Source: a virus
Length of the DNA stretch: 55,907 nt
IMG/VR virus record: IMGVR_UViG_3300027976_000049
Span: 1 to 55,907 of that record
Reading direction: 5' to 3' (one strand)
Below are positions 1 to 7,232 of this stretch, piece by piece; within the stretch, counting starts at the first letter, position 1, and every line of letters begins with the position of its first letter. Below the pieces are notes generated by a model. That model worked only from the letters and a program-made list of their open reading frames with translations. It did no database searches and was not told the origin of the DNA. The translations under genes and the position numbers were made by a program.

Positions 1-215
1 CCGAATTTTCAAAATAGATTTCATTATTGTTTTTATTAAATTTACTTTTATGCCAATAACCATCCGAATTTTCAAAATAGATTTCATTATTATTTTCATC
101 AAATTCACTTTTATGCCAAGAACCATCTGAATCTTCATGATAGATTTCATATTGTTTTCATCAAATTCTCTTTTATACCAAAAACCATTTGCATTTTCAA
201 AATACATTTCATTAC
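1..215 (-). repeat. ~66-bp tandem coding repeats
   Basis: About three imperfect copies of a 63-66 bp unit lie head to tail (roughly 1-72, 73-137, 138-205). Each contains the shared stretch 'caaaatagatttcatta' or a close variant. They encode the 22-residue repeats of the protein above. One copy is a base short, which changes frame. Confidence 0.65.
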
Positions 216-279
216 CATTTTTATCTCTAATCTCGAAAGGAAATTCTTTTACATTTAATTGTTGTGCTATTGTTTTCAT
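1..279 (-). CDS. Tandem-repeat (Y-E-N-x-x-G-x-W-x-K type) phage protein, partial and frameshifted
   Basis: The start codon is at 277-279 and the gene runs off the left edge. After an N-terminus reading MKTIAQQLNVKEFPFEIRDK the protein is made of ~22-residue repeats with the pattern NEIYxExxDGxWxKxEFDxNN, each encoded by ~66 bp of near-identical DNA. Similar 'YENSNGYW.K.EYDSNGNE' repeat proteins are common in Bacteroidota phages, and their function is unknown. The second repeat lacks one T around 149-151 compared with the third, so the frame shifts inside the array; the shifted frame stays open to the window edge. The shift could be a real slippage mutation between repeats or a sequencing error. 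The start overlaps the stop of the upstream gene (ATGA), so the two are probably translated together. Confidence 0.6.
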   Translation of the reverse strand, partial: MKTIAQQLNVKEFPFEIRDKNGNEMYFENANGFWYKREFDENNMKSIMKIQMVLGIKVNLMKIIMKSILKIRMVIGIKVNLIKTIMKSILKIR

Positions 280-842
280 AATGTTACTTTTATATTGTTT
301 GAATCTTTTGATGTAAAGTGGATGGATGAATCAACTGTTATACTACTTCGTTTTTCATCATCTTTCCAAAATTCATGTCTAATTACTTGTATTAAATCAA
401 ATGCTTCTCTACAACTTTCATCTACTTTTGGATTATGAATACCCCAATTACCATTTCTCCCTGTTGAATAATCTTGTATTAATATGTTTCTTACTTCTGT
501 TAATCTGTTATCAACTTCATCTCGGATTGAATGGAATCTTGAATAATCAGTAGATAACTTAACATCTTTTAATTTTTTCCACGCAGTTTCCTTATCCCAC
601 ATACCATTCTTTATACTACCATTAATTAATGCTTTACCATTCTTAATTTCAAGTATTTCTCCTTGTGAGGTTCTATCACCAACCTCGATATCTTTAACAG
701 GAATACATTCATTACATAAATGCCTTTCAAATGTTGGGTGATCTTTTATTACACCGAATTGACCAGCACCAACTCTTGAGTATAAATCTAATGCTCTTTG
801 GATTAATCTAAGTTGTTTGTTATTTACTTCTAGTGTTGCCAT
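276..842 (-). CDS. Uncharacterised phage protein with segment shared with the 9.9-kb gene
   Basis: 188 aa. The N-terminus (residues 8-35) reads RLIQRALDLYSRVGAGQFGV and the C-terminus ends in a stretch like VDSSIHFTSKD. From memory this resembles an uncharacterised family common in Bacteroidota phages; no function is known. Residues ~62-85 (GEILEIKNGKALINGSIKNG) are nearly identical to the C-terminal part of the truncated metallophosphoesterase at 9852-10178, and the DNA of that segment is ~84% identical, although the rest of the two proteins is unrelated. The stop codon overlaps the next gene's start (ATGA). The upstream gene ends 1 nt before, so this is one operon. Confidence 0.75.
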   Translation of the reverse strand: MATLEVNNKQLRLIQRALDLYSRVGAGQFGVIKDHPTFERHLCNECIPVKDIEVGDRTSQGEILEIKNGKALINGSIKNGMWDKETAWKKLKDVKLSTDYSRFHSIRDEVDNRLTEVRNILIQDYSTGRNGNWGIHNPKVDESCREAFDLIQVIRHEFWKDDEKRSSITVDSSIHFTSKDSNNIKVTL

Positions 843-843
843 A

Positions 844-1290
844 TTATTGTTTTAATGTTATGTTAATTGTGGATATTACTAGTGCATTATTTAAATCTAC
901 TTTTGGAACAAATCGCAACATTGGTTCTGTTAATAGTTCACATTCTATTGTAATTGTATTAATATCATCCATTTTACAGAGCCGTTCAATAAAAGATTTT
1001 GATAGAGTTGGAAATGGGTACCACCCACCTACTTCATCGCCATAACCTACTTCAGTATTAGTTGTTGCTATAATTTTATAACAGTGGTGTGGGTCGGTAT
1101 TAGTATGATATGTTTTATCTGTTGCTGATATATAATGATCTTCTGGTTCATTAGATTCTTTACATTGAAATATTTCACCTAATTCAATTGAGAAACACCA
1201 ATCATCAGCTATAATATCATCATCAGATGTAATGTAAACTTGTAATTTGTTATTCTGATTGTATTGTTTGTGTACTCTTAATGTTTTCAT
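844..1290 (-). CDS. Uncharacterised phage protein ('YITSDxxI..DW ... KIIATT' type)
   Basis: 148 aa. Contains LQVYITSDDDIIADDWCFSI near residues 16-35, YKIIATTNTEV near 71-81 and FPTLSKSFIERL near 93-104. This combination (a YITSDEEI-GDW opening, an IIATTD strand, then a short P-x-x-P-x-S-F-I helix) recurs in small proteins of Bacteroidota phages; I recall no assigned function. The product at 10330-10632 begins in the same style (YITNNDKINIGDWFY), so it is probably a distant relative. Nothing suggests a signal peptide or membrane segment. Confidence 0.7.
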   Translation of the reverse strand: MKTLRVHKQYNQNNKLQVYITSDDDIIADDWCFSIELGEIFQCKESNEPEDHYISATDKTYHTNTDPHHCYKIIATTNTEVGYGDEVGGWYPFPTLSKSFIERLCKMDDINTITIECELLTEPMLRFVPKVDLNNALVISTINITLKQ

Positions 1291-1292
1291 TA

Positions 1293-1556
1293 TTATATTT
1301 CTATTGTTTTATCTCTTAACATATAACAAAATAATTCATCTCTATCCTCATCTGCTACATAGCTGATACTATAATTGTTTTCTTGTAGTGCTGGATGTAA
1401 CCAATCCCATTAATCATAAAATTCTAATTCGGTGAAACATTTACCACCATTCCTATCATAAGCTATCTGAGGTAGTAACATTTTATTATCATACCAACCA
1501 TCATCAGTTTTAGTGAATCCTAAAAACCCAGCTATTAATTCATCTCTATTTTCCAT
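1293..1556 (-). pseudogene. Small phage gene split by an in-frame TAA
   Basis: A continuous 87-codon frame from the ATG at 1554-1556 is interrupted by one TAA (1410-1412). The first part is 48 aa, beginning MENRDELIAGFLGF and ending ELEFYD. After the stop it continues WDWLHPALQENNYSISYVADE and ends IEI at 1293. The 'MENREL-IA-F-G ... L-(5)-WDWL-P' layout matches, from memory, a frequent uncharacterised phage protein family in which ELEF..SWDWLMP is continuous, so the stop falls inside the conserved core. It is probably a nonsense-mutated gene; readthrough or a functional 48-aa product cannot be excluded. Confidence 0.55.
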
Positions 1557-1565
1557 ATACTTTAT

Positions 1566-2141
1566 TTATTTTGATATAGAGTTGTCACGCGTCAACATTA
1601 TAATTGAACACCACGTGTGTTCCATATTAGGTATAAAAAAACCATCTGTTACGGTATACCAACTTAAATAAGTATCCCATAAGTAATCGTTTAATCCCTC
1701 TTTAAATGAATCCATATCAGTTGGATTAATTTTAGTAATCTTACATTTAATAGTCTCAGGTAGGTGTATGGATGCTAAGTGATTAGTGTGTTCCGACCAA
1801 TTTTTATGAGGGCCTTTATCAAAACCATCACCACCATTAAATATGTATGAGTTTGTTAATATATTATGTAGCCTGGTATTCTCTATGAGTTCGTCTGAAC
1901 TTACTGGGATAACATTGAGAGTCTTAATCGTATCCACTTCTAATGTTGGTAGATATCTAAACTCTATAATTTCCCCTGCTAATTGACCTAAGTAATAACT
2001 TTCGCTGCATATCGATTTGATTGGCGCATCTAAATCTAATGGAATTTTAGATTCAGTGGTTCGCTTAGCCATTAAACACTTTAGCCATTTTCCAGTAAAC
2101 CAATTACCTTTGTGTTTTTTTGTAATATTTATATTGCTCAT
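1566..2141 (-). CDS. Hypothetical protein
   Basis: 191 aa, begins MSNINITKKHKGNWFTGKWL. No recognised domain, signal peptide or membrane segment. It is soluble-looking with several Trp and His residues (KNWSEHTNHLASIHLPET). It is the first sizeable gene after a ~290-bp non-coding stretch that holds a TTTAGTATATT promoter-like site about 27 bp upstream, so it is likely expressed early or middle with the small genes that follow. Confidence 0.65.
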   Translation of the reverse strand: MSNINITKKHKGNWFTGKWLKCLMAKRTTESKIPLDLDAPIKSICSESYYLGQLAGEIIEFRYLPTLEVDTIKTLNVIPVSSDELIENTRLHNILTNSYIFNGGDGFDKGPHKNWSEHTNHLASIHLPETIKCKITKINPTDMDSFKEGLNDYLWDTYLSWYTVTDGFFIPNMEHTWCSIIMLTRDNSISK

Positions 2142-2167
2142 TTATCGTGTTTTAATATGTTATACTT

Positions 2168-2178
2168 AATATACTAAA
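2168..2178 (-). promoter_or_regulatory. Candidate early/middle promoter (TTTAGTATATT)
   Basis: Minus-strand TTTAGTATATT lies 27 bp before the 1566-2141 gene. It differs at one or two positions from the TTTAGTATAAT sites found before the ligase, DUF6378 and sigma-factor operons. Inference from position and similarity only. Confidence 0.35.
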
Positions 2179-2214
2179 ATTATAGCAAATATTTAATAAT
2201 TATGATTCTACCGT

Positions 2215-2286
2215 CTATATTGTAGTTATTATTCTATTAAAATCATCATCCTTAATTATTTCTTTAATGCTTGGCAGTTGTTCCAT
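2215..2286 (-). CDS. Possible 23-aa peptide
   Basis: ATG at 2284-2286, product MEQLPSIKEIIKDDDFNRII plus TTI. It is the only codon-plausible frame in the 2142-2432 gap. It may be a remnant of a larger gene or chance. No recognised similarity. Confidence 0.25.
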   Translation of the reverse strand: MEQLPSIKEIIKDDDFNRIITTI

Positions 2287-2340
2287 GTTAATTAGTTTTT
2301 ATTTATATTATAAATATAATACTATTTCTTGAGTATTGAA

Positions 2341-2361
2341 CTATAAAATCTTGTTTTGTTT
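2341..2361 (-). repeat. 21-bp repeat, candidate early promoter element (copy 1)
   Basis: The 21 bp beginning ctataaaatcttg here are identical to those at 10221-10241. Both copies lie in intergenic DNA with minus-strand genes downstream (2286 and 10178). Read on the minus strand, A-rich DNA leads into GATTTTATAG. This is probably a shared regulatory element; its class is unknown. Confidence 0.4.
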
Positions 2362-2432
2362 AGATTGTTTATAACTTTTTTCTGTACAGTATATATTCAT
2401 TCTTTTCTTTTTTGATATTAATGTTATCATGA

Positions 2433-2843
2433 TTATATTGAGGTTAGTAATCTTTCTGTTATGTCTTCTATCATGGTTCGTCTCCATGCCCAACTTACTG
2501 GGTGTGGTAGCATTGCGAATGCTTCGAACTTCAAATCAAGTACGGCTTTCTCTGCTTGCTTACCAAAAGTAATAACAGCAAACCATTCTTTTTCATCTAA
2601 TGCACGTTGCACCCAATCTAAATCTGTATCAAATTTATCAGTCTTATTCTTTGCCAGCTTTGGAGTACATTCAGACATCGAAATCTGAAAATGTGGTTCC
2701 AAGTGAGGTATTACTCTACTGTAAGTTGCGTTCTTACGGTTTATCCAGTCAGTACCATATGTCGGAGATTTGAAACGAATGCTTCTACTTCTTGTGTTTG
2801 TGTATGCGTTCTGAAAGATTAATAAGACATGTTGTTTGATCAT
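2433..2843 (-). CDS. Hypothetical protein, possibly uracil-DNA-glycosylase-like fold
   Basis: 136 aa. It opens with a hydrophobic strand followed by N (LLIFQNAYTNTRS). The middle has WFAVITFGKQAEKAV, a strand-turn-helix typical of a Rossmann-like core, followed by MLPHPVSW near residues 111-118. A strand then 'G-xx-A' helix then 'HPS/HPV' near the C-terminus is the layout of the uracil-DNA glycosylase superfamily, but the catalytic N-terminal motif is not clear. It could equally be an unrelated nucleotide-binding protein. No signal peptide. Confidence 0.5.
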   Translation of the reverse strand: MIKQHVLLIFQNAYTNTRSRSIRFKSPTYGTDWINRKNATYSRVIPHLEPHFQISMSECTPKLAKNKTDKFDTDLDWVQRALDEKEWFAVITFGKQAEKAVLDLKFEAFAMLPHPVSWAWRRTMIEDITERLLTSI

Positions 2844-2897
2844 TTGAGTCTATATATTGTTGGTTGTTAAGTAAATGAACATTGTATAGTTGTATTT

Positions 2898-3896
2898 TCA
2901 TATATATTTGTTTAAGTTGTTATTTTTAATGTATATAAAACTGCCTGCTCCTGACTTTGCAGAATTTATATTATCTCGACTTTTTAAATAGTCTTTTGAT
3001 AGTACCCCATTATATGAATTTAAAGTTTGACTATATGACTTTAAGTCTAAGTCATAAAACATCACGTATTCAAGTCTATATTTATTAATGTAGTTTTCTA
3101 ATTCAGTTTTTAATTGATTAGCAGTTCCATAAATATAAGTTAAGTGTTTATTGTTTGGTGTAGATATTAGAATTTTCCCTCCACTAAATCTACCTAATTC
3201 GTCTCCGTTTCCTGAGCTTCCCATACCTATAGGATATGAATGTTCAGTCTTGTCTAAATTAATTAGTTTAATCGCAATCTCTCTTCCAGTTACACCTGAC
3301 CAACCTAATACTGAATTTGTGCCATCTATATTAATGCCAGTGATTTTTTTAGGATTCCATAGTTGACTAACTTTATAATTAGTATTTATAAATTCTTTTA
3401 ATCTACCTACTTTAACATTTCCGTTATCGTTTATAGCTAACATATAACTGTCTAGGGTAGGCATTGGTAGTTTACCACATCTTTTAATTTTACTTAATAC
3501 TGGCTCTCCAAATGGAGAAAATGATGATATTATAGCGGAGCCGTAAATATCATCATTGTCATATCTATTTCGATGTCCTAGATTATTATACTTATCTAAT
3601 TCTATTAACATTGGTAAATAATACATAGTAGAATTTTCAGGATTCTTAATAGTATCAGATAGAATAGTTATATTACTATAAGTTATTGGGTATTTACTAT
3701 TTACTATAATACTAGTTTCCCTAATTAAACCAACTCTATTTTTTACAAAATTAATTAGCTGAATAAAAAAATTAATAGTACCTTCTTTTTTAATAGTTTC
3801 TAATCCTTCTTCTATTAAAGTTATTTCTTTATGTTCGATACAAGAATTAAGTATGCATGGATTTAATAAAATTAGTAATAATACTATAGTTTTCAT
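2898..3896 (-). CDS. Putative secreted lipoprotein of the lysis cassette
   Basis: 332 aa. The N-terminus MKTIVLLLILLNPCILNSC is a hydrophobic signal with Cys19 in a lipobox-like context (ILNSC), so it is likely exported and lipidated. The rest is soluble with Gly-rich stretches (GMGSSGNGDELGRFSGGK) and ends AKSGAGSFIYIKNN; no catalytic motif is recognised. It overlaps the GH19 endolysin upstream by 4 bp (ATGA) and is the last gene of an operon starting at 5132. A periplasmic or outer-membrane lipoprotein placed right after an endolysin could act in outer-membrane disruption (spanin-like role), but at 332 aa it is much larger than known o-spanins, so the role is inference. Confidence 0.65.
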   Translation of the reverse strand: MKTIVLLLILLNPCILNSCIEHKEITLIEEGLETIKKEGTINFFIQLINFVKNRVGLIRETSIIVNSKYPITYSNITILSDTIKNPENSTMYYLPMLIELDKYNNLGHRNRYDNDDIYGSAIISSFSPFGEPVLSKIKRCGKLPMPTLDSYMLAINDNGNVKVGRLKEFINTNYKVSQLWNPKKITGINIDGTNSVLGWSGVTGREIAIKLINLDKTEHSYPIGMGSSGNGDELGRFSGGKILISTPNNKHLTYIYGTANQLKTELENYINKYRLEYVMFYDLDLKSYSQTLNSYNGVLSKDYLKSRDNINSAKSGAGSFIYIKNNNLNKYI

Positions 3897-4714
3897 TTAA
3901 GTAAGTTATAAAATTTATTGAAATGTTTAATACGATCATCAAGACCATTGGTTCCACCATTAACTCTTTTAGTTACTGCGGTTATTGTTGCAACATCGGA
4001 TCCTTTATCACAAATGGACCAAAGTGAGTTGCGATTAAAAAAGAAGGCCGCTGATGATAAAGGGTATTTGGTTGATACTAAATCAGGATTAGACATAATA
4101 TCATCGTTTACTGTTTTATTAAATTCTGCATAATTATCTTTTCCAGTTAATTGAATATACCCTCTACCTCTATGCTTCCACCCATCACCGCTATCTTCGT
4201 TACCGTTACCCATTCTTGATGAATATACTAGATTAGCTATTTTTTCAGGGTTACGCTCATATAACAAAGCCTTTGCATTAGTAGGAAAATATTTTTTAAA
4301 TATTGAACTCAACCCAGAAGCCCCATAATTCAAATTCTCAGTAACAGCCTTGAAATTACCCGATTCATGTCCACATTGAGATAAGAAATGAGCTAATCTT
4401 AATACTGTAGTGATATTATATGTTGTGGCTGTTTCAGGGATTTGCGATATTACAGAATAAGGAATATATCCTTTTAAATTTTCCAATTTAAAATTTGATT
4501 TAGGCATGTTTACTAATGGTAGTATTGTTGTAGATAACACCATTTTAGACCATGTAGAATCACCCACAATACCATCGGCAATAAGACTATTATTTGATTG
4601 CCATGCTTTAACTGCTGCTTCTGTTCCTTTACCAAAGCTGCCATCTGCACTCACACCCAAGAACTCTTGTAATTGTTTAACTTCCTTACCCTTTGAATTA
4701 ATTTTCAAAATCAT
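3893..4714 (-). CDS. Endolysin: peptidoglycan-binding domain plus GH19 chitinase-like lysozyme
   Basis: 273 aa. Residues 1-58 are a PG_binding_1 domain (GKEVKQLQEFLGVSADGSFG ... ADGIVGDSTW). Residues ~85-273 are a glycoside hydrolase family 19 domain, with HESGNF (Glu117) and TENLNYGASGL (Glu126) as the usual catalytic glutamates, then a GRGYIQLTGKDNY signature near 182-195. GH19 phage enzymes cut the glycan strand of peptidoglycan and act as endolysins. No signal peptide is present, so it would need a holin. Overlaps of 4 bp on both sides (4711-4714, 3893-3896) tie it to the adjacent membrane protein and lipoprotein. The binding domain is a close paralogue of that in the amidase at 23314-24243. 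Confidence 0.9.
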   Translation of the reverse strand: MILKINSKGKEVKQLQEFLGVSADGSFGKGTEAAVKAWQSNNSLIADGIVGDSTWSKMVLSTTILPLVNMPKSNFKLENLKGYIPYSVISQIPETATTYNITTVLRLAHFLSQCGHESGNFKAVTENLNYGASGLSSIFKKYFPTNAKALLYERNPEKIANLVYSSRMGNGNEDSGDGWKHRGRGYIQLTGKDNYAEFNKTVNDDIMSNPDLVSTKYPLSSAAFFFNRNSLWSICDKGSDVATITAVTKRVNGGTNGLDDRIKHFNKFYNLLK

Positions 4715-4926
4715 AATGCACTATTTATTTTTATATCTGTGATCACTTCGGAATTAATTTGATTAATTAATTCTTTAAAAAATAATATTTCTTCTCTACT
4801 AAAAGCCATACCTATAGAAAAATAAGGTCTATTACGTTTCCATATAATAAACATACTTGATGTTTTATACATTAACTTTTTTATTATTAATATTACTAAT
4901 AGTGTTATCATGAGTATTAATATCAT
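4711..4926 (-). CDS. Small single-TM protein of the lysis cassette (holin/spanin candidate)
   Basis: 71 aa. Residues 1-17 (MILILMITLLVILIIKK) form one strongly hydrophobic segment followed by a basic, soluble tail with a helix near the C-terminus. It overlaps the endolysin start by 4 bp and the upstream gene's stop by 1 bp (TAATG), so translation is coupled. A one-TM protein directly before an endolysin fits a holin, pinholin or spanin component; the sequence alone does not decide which. Confidence 0.6.
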   Translation of the reverse strand: MILILMITLLVILIIKKLMYKTSSMFIIWKRNRPYFSIGMAFSREEILFFKELINQINSEVITDIKINSAL

Positions 4927-5132
4927 TAAATATCGTCGAAGAATACAGAGTTAAATCTCTCATTGTCAAATTCAATTAGTATTACGTCAGTATACCACCC
5001 ACGCACAATTGTTTTTTTAACAGTATATACAGTGCCTACTGTTAAGTGTAAATTTGCATGTTCTTTGTGCACATCGTAACCTCCGTTTCCAGTGTACATT
5101 ACTCGAGTTCCGTGCTTTGCTATAATATTCAT
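4926..5132 (-). CDS. Small phage protein, first gene of the late lysis operon
   Basis: 68 aa, all-beta by appearance: GTRVMYTGNGGYDVHKEHAN, LTVGTVYTVKKTIV, then NERFNSVFFDDI at the end. Short SH3-like proteins with this 'YTG-GG-Y ... L-VG-VYTV ... FNSV-F' pattern are frequent in phages and uncharacterised. It is preceded by a clear late-promoter motif (5145-5155), which puts the whole downstream lysis cassette under late control. Confidence 0.7.
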   Translation of the reverse strand: MNIIAKHGTRVMYTGNGGYDVHKEHANLHLTVGTVYTVKKTIVRGWYTDVILIEFDNERFNSVFFDDI

Positions 5133-5144
5133 TTTTTTATTTTT

Positions 5145-5155
5145 TATTATTTATC
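5145..5155 (-). promoter_or_regulatory. Late promoter motif GATAAATAATA (lysis operon)
   Basis: Exact GATAAATAATA on the minus strand, 12 bp before the ATG at 5132. Resembles the T4 late -10 element TATAAATA. Same 11-mer as before the metalloprotease, baseplate and other virion genes. Confidence 0.65.
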
Positions 5156-5204
5156 TGTTTTATATAGACTAATATGTGGTGCCAAGATTTTGTCTTGTTT
5201 TATT

Positions 5205-5774
5205 TTATTTAAACAATTCGTTTTCCTCATTTTTTAATTCAATAAATTCACTTATGTTCCATTCATTTAAATAAGTAGCAAGATCTGACATTACAGAAAA
5301 ACTTAATATTAATACTTTTGGGCTGGACTTTATGTATTGGTTTTTAGAATCCTGCATTGCTGAAATATACAAAAAATAATTTGGGCTACCGTTAATAATA
5401 GAAATCATACTAGTTATTTTTGCATTAGAAAACCTCCAACCGCCATAATCAAAAAAACTTGGAAATGAAATAGTTTCAATTGCTTTTGACATAGTAGTTA
5501 CATTATTTTTTTTTGCTAAATCTGACCATTCTACATATTTAGAATATGAATCACCAATAAATTTTAGAAATTCTATTCTATCAGATTTGTTTAATATAAT
5601 ACAAATATCGTCTATGTGTAAATACATAGCACTTTGCCCAACACCTGCTTTAACTGTTATTTCTATTTTGCCATATTCATATGTTTTGTAAAGTTCTTGT
5701 GCATTTGATAAGTTAAATGCTAATGCTATTAATAATGTTATTAATGTTTTTTTCATATTTTTTATTTTTTCCAT
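5205..5774 (-). CDS. Exported hypothetical protein
   Basis: 189 aa as an open frame. The better start is Met7 (about 5756), which gives the signal peptide MKKTLITLLIALAFNLSNAQ with cleavage before the Gln-Glu, a typical flavobacterial form. The mature part has no recognised domain; it is rich in hydrophobic beta segments (FPSFFDYGGWRFSNAKIT) and probably periplasmic. It stands between the lysis cassette and a glucosaminidase and is one of several small exported proteins in this window. Role unknown. Confidence 0.65.
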   Translation of the reverse strand: MEKIKNMKKTLITLLIALAFNLSNAQELYKTYEYGKIEITVKAGVGQSAMYLHIDDICIILNKSDRIEFLKFIGDSYSKYVEWSDLAKKNNVTTMSKAIETISFPSFFDYGGWRFSNAKITSMISIINGSPNYFLYISAMQDSKNQYIKSSPKVLILSFSVMSDLATYLNEWNISEFIELKNEENELFK

Positions 5775-5804
5775 TTTATTAAATTTATTAATTATTAAAA
5801 ATTA

Positions 5805-6335
5805 CTATTTAACTATTTTTTTAAGTTTAGCAACATAATTTGAATCTTCAGCATAATTAGCAGATAAATATTGAAAATACTCACTTTCAGTTTTTACCTT
5901 TCTTAAATATGTTGCTTGATAAAATGCATAATCAAGTACCGATTGCCTCCAGTTACTATAAAAAGCATGACCGGATTCTTCGCCAAGTGCAGTAGTTGGT
6001 CTACGACTGGAAATTTTCATACCAAATAAATTATTGTTTTCAATAAATATTTTTGACTTATAATTAAAACTTTCTAATTTACTTTGGGCTAATACAATAT
6101 TAGGAAACTTTATATTTAATTCTATAAGATATTCTTTTAATTTTGTTTCAGAAAACTCATTCTGTTCTTTGATTAAAATAATCCTTGCTTCTTCTGTAAT
6201 AAAAGTTTCTTTAGTTGGTATAGCGCATGTTAAAATGCCTATTGTAAATATCATAATAGATATTATAATTAAGAATATTTTAAAATTTCCCATTTTTTCA
6301 AATTTAAGTATATTATTATTGTACGTATATATCAT
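5805..6335 (-). CDS. Membrane-anchored glucosaminidase-type peptidoglycan hydrolase
   Basis: 176 aa. The likely start is Met15 (MGNFKIFLIIISIMIF), which places a single TM segment at the very N-terminus; residues ~60-176 would be outside the membrane. The domain matches the FlgJ-like N-acetylglucosaminidase family (PF01832/GH73): FPNIVLAQSKLESFNYKS with the catalytic Glu in KLES, NNLFGMK, then HAFYSNWRQSVLDYAFYQ and a C-terminal LSANYAEDSNYVAKLKKIV. Such enzymes trim cell-wall glycan. Together with the GH19 endolysin and signal-bearing neighbours it belongs to a cell-wall degradation group. Confidence 0.8.
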   Translation of the reverse strand: MIYTYNNNILKFEKMGNFKIFLIIISIMIFTIGILTCAIPTKETFITEEARIILIKEQNEFSETKLKEYLIELNIKFPNIVLAQSKLESFNYKSKIFIENNNLFGMKISSRRPTTALGEESGHAFYSNWRQSVLDYAFYQATYLRKVKTESEYFQYLSANYAEDSNYVAKLKKIVK

Positions 6336-6384
6336 ATTTTTGGTTTTAAGTTATTATACCCATTTGGATATAATTAAAGATTTA

Positions 6385-6561
6385 TTATTTAATTTTAACT
6401 ATGTCGTAACCTTTGTCTTTTATTTTACGTAAAAAATTATGCGGATGATATCCTTCGGTGTTGCGTTTTGCTTCCATCACTAAAGCTAGTAATTGATAGT
6501 TTATTCTAGGTTTTGAGATATAATCTGAAAAAAGCAAGTTGCCTGTTGGTTTCAATTTCAT
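6385..6561 (-). CDS. 58-aa protein, paralogue of the 8937-9137 product
   Basis: ATG at 6559-6561, TAA at 6385-6387. It shares with the protein ending at 8937 the core DYIS[K/R]PRI[N/H]Yxx LAxVMEA[K/R]R. The rest ends IKDKGYDIVKIK. Function unknown. The conserved core in two copies supports it being real despite its size. It fills most of the 6336-6755 gap; 6562-6755 holds nothing recognisable. Confidence 0.55.
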   Translation of the reverse strand: MKLKPTGNLLFSDYISKPRINYQLLALVMEAKRNTEGYHPHNFLRKIKDKGYDIVKIK

Positions 6562-6755
6562 AATATTTATTTTTTAATTGGTTCATTCATTGTTTACTTT
6601 ATTGGACGGCTTGTGCAATAGTAATCATTTTCTTTTAAAGATGACTATTAAAATAGATATAATCAACACAATTATTTTCATTTGAATTACTTATCATTCA
6701 CTAAGGTACATTTTTTATTCTTATGAATGAGATATTGCGCATTATATTATTTTTT

Positions 6756-7160
6756 TCAGATGGCAAAAGATTTTAAGTATTCAAAACCTTCTTCTATCGT
6801 TTCAAATACAATATCAGATACTTGCGTTACAAATGATAAGTAAGCATCTTTAATTGTTTCGTGATTTGTCTCTAATACAGTTATTACTGTTTTTCCTAAT
6901 CCTTTTGCATATCCAGCTTCACAACATAATCCTATACAGCTTGTATTTGTTCTTTCAACATAAACAAATAGTATATCACACTGACGTATAAAGTGTAAAT
7001 CCCATTTACCATATTCGTTTACATTCATTACAACTCTTTCCCCATTTTTAAACTCTTTTTCTTTTGGGTTTATCCATTGGAAATTATCTGAACATTTCTT
7101 TACTTCATTAGCCCAGTCTGATTTGAAACCACCAGCTAAATAAATTTTTTGTTTTGCCAT
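6756..7160 (-). CDS. Nucleoside 2-deoxyribosyltransferase-like protein
   Basis: 134 aa. It opens KIYLAGGF, has DLHFIRQCDILFVYVERTN in the middle (residues ~54-72) and CCEAGYAKGLGKTVITVLE near 78-96. This is the PF05014-type layout: a strand with AG-F, an Asp-bearing 'D-xx-I-xx-CD-LFV' strand, and the catalytic-type Glu in 'EAGYA-GLGK'. Relatives cleave N-glycosidic bonds of deoxynucleosides or nucleotides and can feed salvage or modified-nucleotide pathways. Given the T4-type glucosyltransferase elsewhere in the window, a role in nucleotide remodelling is possible but unproven. Confidence 0.75.
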   Translation of the reverse strand: MAKQKIYLAGGFKSDWANEVKKCSDNFQWINPKEKEFKNGERVVMNVNEYGKWDLHFIRQCDILFVYVERTNTSCIGLCCEAGYAKGLGKTVITVLETNHETIKDAYLSFVTQVSDIVFETIEEGFEYLKSFAI

Positions 7161-7202
7161 CGCTTTTTTCTTTTTAATTCGTTTTCAATCCAAGTTTTGT
7201 GC

Positions 7203-7232
7203 TAAAAAGTCGGCACTTCTTATAACAAGTGC
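7203..7232 (-). terminator. Hairpin with T-run, possible terminator after uvsE
   Basis: On the minus strand, GCACTT - 8-nt loop - AAGTGC (7213-7232) is followed by CGAC and five T. It lies ~160 bp beyond the uvsE stop codon. Confidence 0.4.

Noticed and set aside
708-740. CIPVKDIEVGD in the 276-842 protein as an intein/Hint block
   Set aside because: No other intein blocks, no C-terminal HN, and the protein is of normal size.
5184-5204. CAAGA-TTTTG-TCTTG hairpin followed by T-rich DNA on the plus strand
   Set aside because: Only 5 bp of stem and no plus-strand gene upstream that it could terminate.
6564-6571. AATAAATA upstream of the 58-aa gene
   Set aside because: Only 2 bp from the ATG, so a start there would cut the codon off; AATAAATA alone is expected many times by chance.
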